A DNA stretch of 64,000 nucleotides from Achromobacter denitrificans NBRC 15125 (lineage in GTDB: Bacteria; Pseudomonadota; Gammaproteobacteria; Burkholderiales; Burkholderiaceae_B). The notes under the pieces were generated by a model that worked only from the letters and a program-made list of their open reading frames with translations, searched no databases and was not told the origin of the DNA. Position 1 is the first letter of the stretch, and each line of letters opens with the position of its first letter. Positions 51,200-58,225 of this stretch are shown piece after piece. The translations under genes were made by a program, and so were the position numbers. The stretch spans positions 1 through 64,000 of the forward strand of contig NZ_BCTQ01000020.1 in assembly GCF_001571365.1 (NCBI RefSeq), written 5' to 3'.

Positions 51200-52300
51200 A
51201 TGACCCAAACGACCGAACTCGCCGAACTGCCGCCCCAGGAATCCGCGCTGGAGGTGTATTCGAAGCCCTCCGGCCTGGAACCGTGGCTGGACAAGATCCG
51301 CGCCGAGGTGGCCGGCCACGTGCCGGACATGTCGACGAAGAGGGGCCGCGAGGCCACCGCCAGCCTGGCGTTCAAGGTGCGCAAGTCCAAGACCGCGCTC
51401 GACGCCCTGGGCAAGCAGCTGGTCGACGAGCTGAAGGATGTGCCCAAGCGCATTGACGCTGAGCGCAAGCGCATGCGCGACACCCTGGACGCCCTGGCCG
51501 AAGAGGTGCGCGCGCCGCTCACCGAGTGGGAAGCCGCCGAGGGAACGCGCCAGCAGCGCCACCAGCAGGGTATCGAATGGTTCCGCCTGCGCGCTGACGA
51601 ACACCGCGACCTGGATGCGGCCGAGCTGCGCGCGGCCCTTGAACAGGTCAATGCGTGGGCTGTGGATGCGTCCTGGGAGGAATACGAGGCCGAGGCGCAC
51701 CGCGTCAAGGCCCGCGCTCTGGACGCGCTGACGCAAGCCCTGGCCGCGCGCGAGAAATACGACGCCGAGCAGGCCGAGCTGGCGCGCCTGCGCGCCGCCG
51801 AAGCGGAGCGCGAGCAGAAGGAGCGCGACGAGCGCATCGCCCGCGAGGCTGCCGAGCGCGCCAAGCGCGAAGCCGAGGCCCGCGCCCAGGCCGAACGCGA
51901 CGCCGCCGCGCGCCGCGAAGCTGAAGCCCTGGCCGCCGCCGAAACTGCCCGCCTGAATGCCCAGTTGGCCGAGCAGCGCCGTATCGCTGCAGAGCAACAG
52001 GCCGAACTCGACCGCCAGGCCGCCGTAGTGCGCGAGCGTGAAGCCGCTGCGCAGGCCGAACAGCGCGCCCGCCAGGCTGCCGAGCAGGCCGCCGCGGCCG
52101 AACGCCAGCGCATCGCCGACGAACAGGCCGCGGCAGCAGCCGAGGCCCAGCGCCGCGAGGAAGACATGGCCCACAAGGCCGGCATCAATCGCGCTGCCCT
52201 GGATGCGTTCGTCCATGGCGGCATGCCCGAGGACTGCGCCAAGCAGGCGATCAAGCTGATCGCCAAGGGCCAGATCCCCAACATCCGCATCACCTATTGA
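51200..52300 (+). CDS. Long coiled-coil early protein (366 aa)
   Basis: From the ATG at 51200. Residues 1-180 are a mixed helical domain (FKVRKSKTALDALGKQLVDE); about 185-320 are an unbroken Ala/Glu/Arg coiled coil of TolA-like composition; the end (AGINRAALDAFVHGGMPEDC) is a small helical domain also found in other phage proteins next to recombination genes. It lies directly before the ERF annealing protein, so a helper role in recombination is likely but unproven. Confidence 0.7.
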   Translation: MTQTTELAELPPQESALEVYSKPSGLEPWLDKIRAEVAGHVPDMSTKRGREATASLAFKVRKSKTALDALGKQLVDELKDVPKRIDAERKRMRDTLDALAEEVRAPLTEWEAAEGTRQQRHQQGIEWFRLRADEHRDLDAAELRAALEQVNAWAVDASWEEYEAEAHRVKARALDALTQALAAREKYDAEQAELARLRAAEAEREQKERDERIAREAAERAKREAEARAQAERDAAARREAEALAAAETARLNAQLAEQRRIAAEQQAELDRQAAVVREREAAAQAEQRARQAAEQAAAAERQRIADEQAAAAAEAQRREEDMAHKAGINRAALDAFVHGGMPEDCAKQAIKLIAKGQIPNIRITY

Positions 52301-52307
52301 GGAAGCC

Positions 52308-53081
52308 ATGACCGAAATCATCGATGCCCCGGCCCGCGCAGTGGCCCCCCGCCCCGAACCAAACCCTGGACACCTGCCCGCGCTGGCCGCCAATTCTCCC
52401 ATGGGCATGATGCTGGCGGCCGTGCAGCAAGGCGCCACGCTGGAACAGGTCGAGAAGATGATGGACCTGCAGGAGCGCTGGGCCAAGGCCGAGGCCAAGA
52501 AGGCCTACGACGAGGCGTTCGCCAACTTCAAGGCCGAAGCGGTCAAGATCATCAAGGGCAAGGACGTCACGGATGGCCCGTTGAGGGGGAAGGCCTACGC
52601 CGAGCTGCACGACGTCGTCAATGCGGTCACGCCGGCGCTCTCCAAGCATGGCCTGTCGTCGTCCTGGAAGCTCACGCGCGACGAAAAGGACTGGATGGAG
52701 GTGACCTGCTACTTGCGTCACGTGGGCGGCCACGAGGAAAGCGTCAGCATGGGTGGCCCTCCGGACAACGGCGGCGCCAAGAACGCCATCCAGGCCCGCG
52801 CCAGCACCAAGACCTACTTGGAGCGCTACACGCTCAAGGCGATCACCGGCCTGTCCGAACAGAAAGACGACAACGACGGGAACGGCGCCGCGCACGCAGC
52901 CGAAGACCTGCGCGACGAGTGGATCAGCAAGCTGGCCCAGGCTGAAACGCTTGATGAGGCGGCCACGGTCTGGCAGGACGGATGCAAGGCGATTGAGCAA
53001 ACCAACAACCTGGCCGCCTTCGCCGCGTTCAAGACGGCCTACAGCGACAAACGCAACATGCTCAAGCAGGAGACCAAATAA
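52308..53081 (+). CDS. ERF-family single-strand annealing protein
   Basis: 257 residues. FANFKAEAVKIIKGKDVTDG, RGKAYAELHDVVNAVTPALS and ARASTKTYLERYTLKAITGL are the ERF family core. It anneals complementary single strands in RecA-independent recombination, and works with the exonuclease encoded next (1-bp overlap). Confidence 0.9.
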   Translation: MTEIIDAPARAVAPRPEPNPGHLPALAANSPMGMMLAAVQQGATLEQVEKMMDLQERWAKAEAKKAYDEAFANFKAEAVKIIKGKDVTDGPLRGKAYAELHDVVNAVTPALSKHGLSSSWKLTRDEKDWMEVTCYLRHVGGHEESVSMGGPPDNGGAKNAIQARASTKTYLERYTLKAITGLSEQKDDNDGNGAAHAAEDLRDEWISKLAQAETLDEAATVWQDGCKAIEQTNNLAAFAAFKTAYSDKRNMLKQETK

Positions 53082-53716
53082 TGGATCTGATCTTCCACAA
53101 GGAGCCCCAGGGTACGCCCGAGTGGCTGGAAGCGCGCCGAGGCGTCATTACCGGCAGCCGCTTCAAGGACTGCCGCGACCGGCTGAAAAGCAAGGAGCCG
53201 TCCAAGAACTGCCTGAACTACGCCATGGACGTGGCCCGCGAGCGCGCCGGCGGCAAGGCGGCCGAGGTGTTCGTGAACGGCGCCATGCGCTTCGGCACCG
53301 AACAGGAGCCGCACGCCCGCGCTGCCTACGAGGCCGCGACCGGCCGGTTCGTCGAAGAGGCGGGGTTCATCACCACCGATGACCGCAAGTTCGGCGTCAG
53401 CGTGGACGGCCTGGTCGACGAAGACGGCATCGTCGAGATCAAGACCATGGTGTCGTCCAACACCCTGTTCACCGCCGTCGTGTCCGGCGACATCAGCGAG
53501 TACGTTGACCAGTGCAACGGCGCCATGTGGCTGCTGGGCCGGCAGTGGGTCGACCTGGTCCTGTGGGCGCCCGACCTGGAGGCCATCGGCCGCAAGCTGA
53601 CCATCGTCCGCATCAAGCGCGACGACGACGCCATCGAGGCCATGGAATCCGACCTGCTCGACTTCGAGCGCCGCGTGACCCGGCTACACCAGCAGCTCAC
53701 GCAGATCGCCGCCTAA
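53081..53716 (+). CDS. YqaJ/lambda-Exo-type recombination exonuclease
   Basis: 211 residues. The PD-(D/E)XK set is seen as Glu76 (EQEPHAR), Asp109 (GVSVDG) and Glu119-x-Lys121 (GIVEIK). Start motif GTPEWLEARRGVITGSR. It chews 5' ends to give the single strands that the ERF protein anneals. Starts on the last base of the ERF stop region. Confidence 0.9.
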   Translation: MDLIFHKEPQGTPEWLEARRGVITGSRFKDCRDRLKSKEPSKNCLNYAMDVARERAGGKAAEVFVNGAMRFGTEQEPHARAAYEAATGRFVEEAGFITTDDRKFGVSVDGLVDEDGIVEIKTMVSSNTLFTAVVSGDISEYVDQCNGAMWLLGRQWVDLVLWAPDLEAIGRKLTIVRIKRDDDAIEAMESDLLDFERRVTRLHQQLTQIAA

Positions 53717-53753
53717 CCCTTCCCCAGCAGCACAACCTACGGAGCAATCCCGA

Positions 53754-54665
53754 ATGTTCACCCTGTACCAGCAGACCGCCAAGCTTGCCCAGTTCAAGCC
53801 CCGGATCGAACGCCATGGCGAAGAGCCCGCCGGCGCGGCCGACCTGTACATCAATTTCACCGACTCCAACATCATCCTCAGCGAACTGCACCCGCGCCTG
53901 CGCCACGCGTTCTACAGGATCGACGACAGCGAACGCCAGGAATCCATGGTTCCGGCCGAGCCCACGCAGCGCGTCTTCGGCGATCTGGTCGAGGAATTGA
54001 AGTTCAAGCATGAACTCAAGGGCGCCGCGGTCGTGATTGGCTTCGGCCTGGGCGGCCCTTCTGACATCGTCCTGGATCCGGTGGACGTTCTGGGATTTTC
54101 GGCGGTTCTCATGGAAGGTGGCAGCGTGAATATCGCCTTCCGCATCAAGTGCCATCCCACCAGCGAGCAGGCCAAGAAGCTGTACGAGGTAATGGGCCGC
54201 GAAATCACCGTCACGATCACCCCCGCCGTCGAAAAGCAGGGCTCGCGCTGCATCTACAACGGCGCGCACGCTTTGCCCGCCCCTTCAGCGCCTGGGGATG
54301 CGCAGGACGAGCGCCAGGCGTTCGAGGCGTGGTTTACCCGGAACGATGCCACCAAGGACATGGCCGACAGAGCGGTGCGGCGTGATGCGTGCGGGGAGTA
54401 CTACCTCATGCAGACTTATACCGCGTGGGAAATCTGGCAGGCCGCCCGCACTTCGGTTGCCGCTCCCGCTGCTGGCGATGCGCTGGATGCGGCGCGATAT
54501 CGCATCGTGCGCCAGTCCATTGCGGACGAGGCGAACGGCGCGAACCAGGTGGCCGCGGCCAGCGAGGTCATCGGACTGGAGCGCGGTAGCTATCCAACTC
54601 CCGATCAGTTCGATGCCATCGTGGACCATATTGCCGCCCAGCAGTCCGTGCGGAAGGAGGCGTGA
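53754..54665 (+). CDS. Early phage protein, two-part (303 aa)
   Basis: Residues 1-175 are a compact alpha/beta part with GAAVVIGFGLGGPSDIVLDP, conserved in phages after recombination genes. Residues 185-303 form a phage-type module with FEAWFTRNDATKDMADRAVR and YTAWEIWQAAR, a motif that occurs in many unrelated phage early proteins. No activity can be named. Confidence 0.65.
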   Translation: MFTLYQQTAKLAQFKPRIERHGEEPAGAADLYINFTDSNIILSELHPRLRHAFYRIDDSERQESMVPAEPTQRVFGDLVEELKFKHELKGAAVVIGFGLGGPSDIVLDPVDVLGFSAVLMEGGSVNIAFRIKCHPTSEQAKKLYEVMGREITVTITPAVEKQGSRCIYNGAHALPAPSAPGDAQDERQAFEAWFTRNDATKDMADRAVRRDACGEYYLMQTYTAWEIWQAARTSVAAPAAGDALDAARYRIVRQSIADEANGANQVAAASEVIGLERGSYPTPDQFDAIVDHIAAQQSVRKEA

Positions 54666-54907
54666 TGGAACTCAGCGAATACGAGAAAAAGGTTATCGCC
54701 GCACTGGCGGGCCCTGGCGCGCTTCTGACCAGGGATGTGGCCGACAGAGTGCGCCCGCGGTTCGGCAGCAACCAACAACAGCACAGTGGTGCTGTGCGGG
54801 CGTGGCTTCTGCGCCTGGAGAAGCTGGGGCTGGTTCGCCGCCTGGATACCGAGAAACCCGTCTGCTGGCAGCTTGCCGCCCAGCCCACCACTAAGAGAAG
54901 GCCATGA
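54665..54907 (+). CDS. Small winged-helix-like protein (80 aa)
   Basis: From the ATG at 54665 with AGGAGG upstream; its A is the last base of the preceding stop. The pattern ALLTRDVADRVRPRFGSNQQ, then AVRAWLLRLEKLGLVRRLDT resembles a winged helix. A DNA-binding regulator of the early operon is possible. Confidence 0.6.
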   Translation: MELSEYEKKVIAALAGPGALLTRDVADRVRPRFGSNQQQHSGAVRAWLLRLEKLGLVRRLDTEKPVCWQLAAQPTTKRRP

Positions 54908-55881
54908 ACCAGAACAACTCCGCCCAGCCTGGGCTGACGGATGACGAAATCAAGGCCATCAGGGACCGTCTAGGTGGCGGCTTCCTCGGGCCTGTTCCTT
55001 TCGCCCGCGCCGTCGAATCCGCCCTGCTGTCCGCGCTGCGCGCCCCTGTAGCCGATGAGCGGGCGGACGGTGACAAGCTGGCGGACCGTCTGGACAGAAT
55101 GGCCTTTGCGCAACCGACAGGATCGCAGGCACAAAGTGATTTGCTTGCAGCGGCGACCATGTGGCGCAAGCATGCCAACCGGACGGCAAGCGCCCCTGTA
55201 GTCGTTGAATCGCCCATGGCGAAGATGGCCGAGGCTCTGCGGGAGAAAGCCCGGCAAGAGCAGCAGGCTTACCAAGACCGGCGAAATCAGGCTACCGAAT
55301 GGGGGACTATGCCTGAAGGCACGGAGGCGGATCACCCAACCTCAAGTGCGCCTGTAGCACACGTTGCAGGCGATGAAGTTTCCCGGCATCTCGAATGGGC
55401 AAAAGACCGTAGCGCTTGGGAAATGCCCGTTGGCACTCCTGTCTACTACTCTGCCCTAGCAAGCGCCCCTGTAGCCGGGGAGGCGGTGGCTTGGCGCGTG
55501 ACGCACCCGCGCTCTCCGGCCCCGAACTGGCGGGACGCGGCGCTCGAACGGCCTCCAAATAAGCACGACGTGAAGCAGCAGGATCCCGACTTGATCTTGG
55601 AACTGGCCTATGCCCCGCCCCAGGCCAGCGACGCGGTGCGCGATGCATTGCACGAACTTGTGGAAGTCCTGCAAAAGCGCCATTACGGTCGGATGCCGGA
55701 CGAAGTGCAAAAGGCTTTCGACAACGCCCGCGCCGCCCTGTCCGCGCAACCGGTGCTCAGCAGCGGCGCGCCCAACGGACGCAAGCGCACCGCCGCCGAA
55801 AGGCGCGCACCGATGGTCGAGCGAGTCTATGGCACCGGTGTGACCGCGCAACCGGCGCAGAAGGATCATAGCGATGAATGA
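54904..55881 (+). CDS. Modular early phage protein with repeated linkers (325 aa)
   Basis: Starts in the preceding stop (ATGA). It is a chain of short helical parts joined by near-identical linkers of the type ASAPVA (about residues 46, 96, 148, 188), whose DNA repeats AGCGCCCCTGTAG. The third module (EAVAWRVTHPRSPAPNWRDA) is common in phage proteins of this kind. It may be a fusion of small reading frames. Function unknown. Confidence 0.6.
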   Translation: MNQNNSAQPGLTDDEIKAIRDRLGGGFLGPVPFARAVESALLSALRAPVADERADGDKLADRLDRMAFAQPTGSQAQSDLLAAATMWRKHANRTASAPVVVESPMAKMAEALREKARQEQQAYQDRRNQATEWGTMPEGTEADHPTSSAPVAHVAGDEVSRHLEWAKDRSAWEMPVGTPVYYSALASAPVAGEAVAWRVTHPRSPAPNWRDAALERPPNKHDVKQQDPDLILELAYAPPQASDAVRDALHELVEVLQKRHYGRMPDEVQKAFDNARAALSAQPVLSSGAPNGRKRTAAERRAPMVERVYGTGVTAQPAQKDHSDE

Positions 55882-56386
55882 CGCGACCGTGCTGGACCCG
55901 TGCTGCGGTGGCCGCATGATGTGGTTCGACCGCCAAGATCAGCGCGCCCTGTTCGGTGACATCCGCAGCGAAGAGCACACCCTCTGCGACGGCCGCGTGT
56001 TCAACATCACGCCAGATCTGAACATGGATTTCCGGGCCATCCCGTTCGCCGCCGACACGTTCGGGCTGGTGGTGTTCGACCCGCCGCACCTTCGCCGCGC
56101 CGGCCGGGATTCCTGGCTGCGCGCCAAGTACGGGATTCTGGGCGACGACTGGCAGGACGATCTGCGCCGAGGCCTCGCCGAGTGCTTCCGCGTACTCAAG
56201 CCGGAAGGCGTCCTGATCTTCAAGTGGGCGGAAGTCCAGATCCCGGTCAGCCAGATTCTGGCGCTCACCGATCACCGGCCGCTGTTTGGTCACAAGTCGG
56301 GCAAGCGCGAGAAGACGCATTGGCTGACGTTCATGAAGCCGCCCTACCCGACCCAGCACACCGACGGAGGGGCCGTTTATGGCTGA
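55874..56386 (+). CDS. SAM-dependent methyltransferase, probably DNA-modifying
   Basis: 170 residues. LDPCCGGRMMWFD is SAM motif I and VVFDPPHLRR (DPPH at 69-72) is motif IV of N6-adenine or related methyltransferases. The specificity domain is minimal. Phage copies often modify phage DNA to escape host restriction. Overlaps its neighbours by 8 bp at each end. Confidence 0.8.
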   Translation: MNDATVLDPCCGGRMMWFDRQDQRALFGDIRSEEHTLCDGRVFNITPDLNMDFRAIPFAADTFGLVVFDPPHLRRAGRDSWLRAKYGILGDDWQDDLRRGLAECFRVLKPEGVLIFKWAEVQIPVSQILALTDHRPLFGHKSGKREKTHWLTFMKPPYPTQHTDGGAVYG

Positions 56387-56564
56387 CCTGATCGCCCGCC
56401 TGGCCGCCCAGCTTCGCGAGTGCGCCGAAACCCTCGGGGCCGACCGGATTGACGAACACCGAGCCATGCGCGCATATGCCGACGCCATGGCGCTGCTGGC
56501 GGAAATGCCTCATATATCGCGCACGCCCGCGGGCGATGCGTCATTAAAGGAGCAGCAACCATGA
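56379..56564 (+). CDS. Small early phage protein (61 aa)
   Basis: MADLIARLAAQLRECAETLG, helical; the end APAGDASLKEQQP-like tail is disordered. It fills the gap between the methyltransferase and xis genes with 8-bp and 4-bp overlaps. No function known. Confidence 0.55.
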   Translation: MADLIARLAAQLRECAETLGADRIDEHRAMRAYADAMALLAEMPHISRTPAGDASLKEQQP

Positions 56565-56758
56565 AGTGGGTGAAGCTGAACAAGTACTGCGAGCTGTCCG
56601 GGGATACGCCGGACGCCATCTATGCTAAAAATCGCCGACGGATCTGGACTGACGGCGTCCATTACAAGAAGGCGGCCGACGGCTGCATCTGGATCAACAC
56701 CGAGGAAGTGGAGAAATGGGTCGAGCAGGATCAGAGCCAAAGCTGCCGCGCGGCGTGA
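56561..56758 (+). CDS. xis: Excisionase-like protein
   Basis: 65 residues. MKWVKLNKYCELSGDTPDAI, then GCIWINTEEVEKWVEQ: the MerR-like winged fold of lambda-type Xis. It should bend attR and favour excision by Int. It overlaps int by 43 bp, which couples their translation. Confidence 0.85.
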   Translation: MKWVKLNKYCELSGDTPDAIYAKNRRRIWTDGVHYKKAADGCIWINTEEVEKWVEQDQSQSCRAA

Positions 56759-57978
56759 CCATCCGGGAACTGAAGGACGGCCCGCGCCTGCAGATCGCCT
56801 TCAGCTACCGCGGCGAGCAGTGCCGCGAGCTGCTGCCCGCGGGCAAGGTCACGAAGTCCTATCTGGAATATGCCGCCGGCCTGCGTGCCGAGATCCGCCG
56901 CAAGATCACCGACGGCACATTCAGCTACCGCGCCTACTTTCCGGATTCGCCGGCTGCGGCCAGGATGGAGCCGAACCAGGCTGCGATTCCAGGCGCGAAG
57001 CTGCTACTGGGCGCGCTGCTGGACGCGCAGCTTGCCCTCTACGAGAAGCAGGCCGCCAACGGCAGCATCTCCGCGTCCACGCTGCTGGGCTATGCCAAGG
57101 CGATCCGGCATTACCTCCGGCCGCGCTGGGGTGATACACCCGTCAACGAACTGGCGCCGGCCGACCTGCGCGCCTGGATCGCCGGCATGGGCGTCACGGG
57201 CAAGACGGTGCGCAACCGGCTGACGCCGCTCCGCTCGGTCCTGGATGATGCCGTGAACGACGAGTTGCTGGACAGCAACCCGCTGGACCGGATCGCCCTG
57301 GGCAAGCTGATCAAGCAGACGGCCACCAAGAGCAACTACGAGGTCGACCCGTTCGACATGGACGAGGTTGCAGCGCTGTGCAAGGCGGCGCGAGCCGACG
57401 AACTGCCGCTGATCCAGTTCTGGTTCGAAGCCGGATTGCGCCCGGGTGAAATTCAGGCCGTGGAATGGTCGAGCGTCGATTGGGTGCATGGGCGCGTGCG
57501 CATCGACGACAACATCGTGACGGGCATGGTCGAAGGCAAGGCCGCCCAGGTGCGCAAGGCGCCGAAGACGCAGGCGGGCATACGCGACGTGGACCTGTCA
57601 CCCCTGGCACTGGCGGCGCTCAAGGCCCAGAAGGCGTTCACCTTCCTGACCGGCGGCAGAATCTGGCACGACCCGCGCAAGAACGAGCCATGGGCATCGG
57701 ATGCGCAGATCCGAAAATCCCTCTGGCAGCCCCTGTGCAAGCGCGCCGGCGTGCGCTACCGCAACCCATACCAGATGCGGCATACCTATGCCAGCACGCG
57801 GCTGACTGCGGGCGCGAATCCCTGGTACATTGCGGACCAGCTCGGCCACACCGACGTCGAGATGGTATTCAAGATCTACGGGAAGTTCATCCCGAAGAAC
57901 TTCCAGAGGGCCGGCGCATTCACACCGGTTTCACACGCAGACCAGGCGGCGGGCAAAACTGGCACTGTAAGCGGCTGA
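56716..57978 (+). CDS. int: Tyrosine-recombinase integrase
   Basis: 420 residues. Arm-binding N-terminus, core-binding domain, then catalytic residues Arg242 (AGLRPGE), Lys284, Arg355 (QMRHTYAS), His378 (QLGHTD) and Tyr388 (KIYGKF); the HxxR histidine is replaced by Tyr352, common in phage integrases. It recombines the 24-bp ssrA end. The last codons overlap two TTCACAC-type arm sites. It lies beside attR. Confidence 0.95.
   Translation: MGRAGSEPKLPRGVTIRELKDGPRLQIAFSYRGEQCRELLPAGKVTKSYLEYAAGLRAEIRRKITDGTFSYRAYFPDSPAAARMEPNQAAIPGAKLLLGALLDAQLALYEKQAANGSISASTLLGYAKAIRHYLRPRWGDTPVNELAPADLRAWIAGMGVTGKTVRNRLTPLRSVLDDAVNDELLDSNPLDRIALGKLIKQTATKSNYEVDPFDMDEVAALCKAARADELPLIQFWFEAGLRPGEIQAVEWSSVDWVHGRVRIDDNIVTGMVEGKAAQVRKAPKTQAGIRDVDLSPLALAALKAQKAFTFLTGGRIWHDPRKNEPWASDAQIRKSLWQPLCKRAGVRYRNPYQMRHTYASTRLTAGANPWYIADQLGHTDVEMVFKIYGKFIPKNFQRAGAFTPVSHADQAAGKTGTVSG
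57918..57937 (+). repeat. Candidate integrase arm-type sites, right arm
   Basis: ATTCACACC at 57918 and TTTCACACG at 57929, 11 bp apart, within the last codons of int and about 85-100 bp from attR. They match the left set at 20179-20209 in sequence, spacing and orientation. Confidence 0.6.
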
Positions 57979-58020
57979 TTTTTGGGACATATTCCCCCCA
58001 AGAAATCAGGCCAGCCGGCA

Positions 58021-58054
58021 GTTCAATTCCCCCCGGCTCCACCAGATTAGCAAG
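58021..58054 (+). repeat. attR, right attachment site of the prophage
   Basis: Copy of 20075-20108 with one mismatch. Its first 24 bp are the displaced original 3' end of ssrA; it has no tRNA body and is not a gene. Confidence 0.93.
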
Positions 58055-58094
58055 TCCTGCCTTGTGCAGGATTATCTGCCCTCAAGTACGAATG

Positions 58095-58125
58095 GCCGCC
58101 CGGCATTATGCCGGGCGGCTTTTTC
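58095..58125 (+). terminator. Displaced host terminator, probably of ssrA
   Basis: GCCGCCCGGC-ATTAT-GCCGGGCGGC, perfect 10-bp arms, then TTTTTCTTT. It lies 51 bp past the displaced CCA end, the expected place for the tmRNA terminator before integration. It may now stop int transcription. Confidence 0.88.
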
Positions 58126-58225
58126 TTTGGCCGGACGGTTCATCCCGGCCGTGTGCCGCGCCCCGGGAAAGCCGGCGGGGCGGCGGAGGCCGGCTTCCGG
58201 CCCACGGCAACCCGGGCCCGATGCT

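Larger units (their letters stand above)
20075..58054. mobile_element. Complete-looking temperate podovirus-type prophage in ssrA
   Basis: Bounded by 34-bp repeats, with the integrase next to attR. The phage genome would be 37,946 bp. It holds integration, immunity, recombination, replication, packaging, head, tail, ejection and lysis genes with no frameshift that I can see, so it may be inducible. The capsid (N4 gp56-like), portal (P22 type) and gp10-like tail genes point to a short-tailed phage; no tape-measure or sheath gene is present. The control region is lambda-like (Cro, repressor, CII, NinB). Confidence 0.95.

Noticed and set aside
58021-58044. tRNA-like end at attR
   Set aside because: Only the T-arm and acceptor end of ssrA; no anticodon or D arm.
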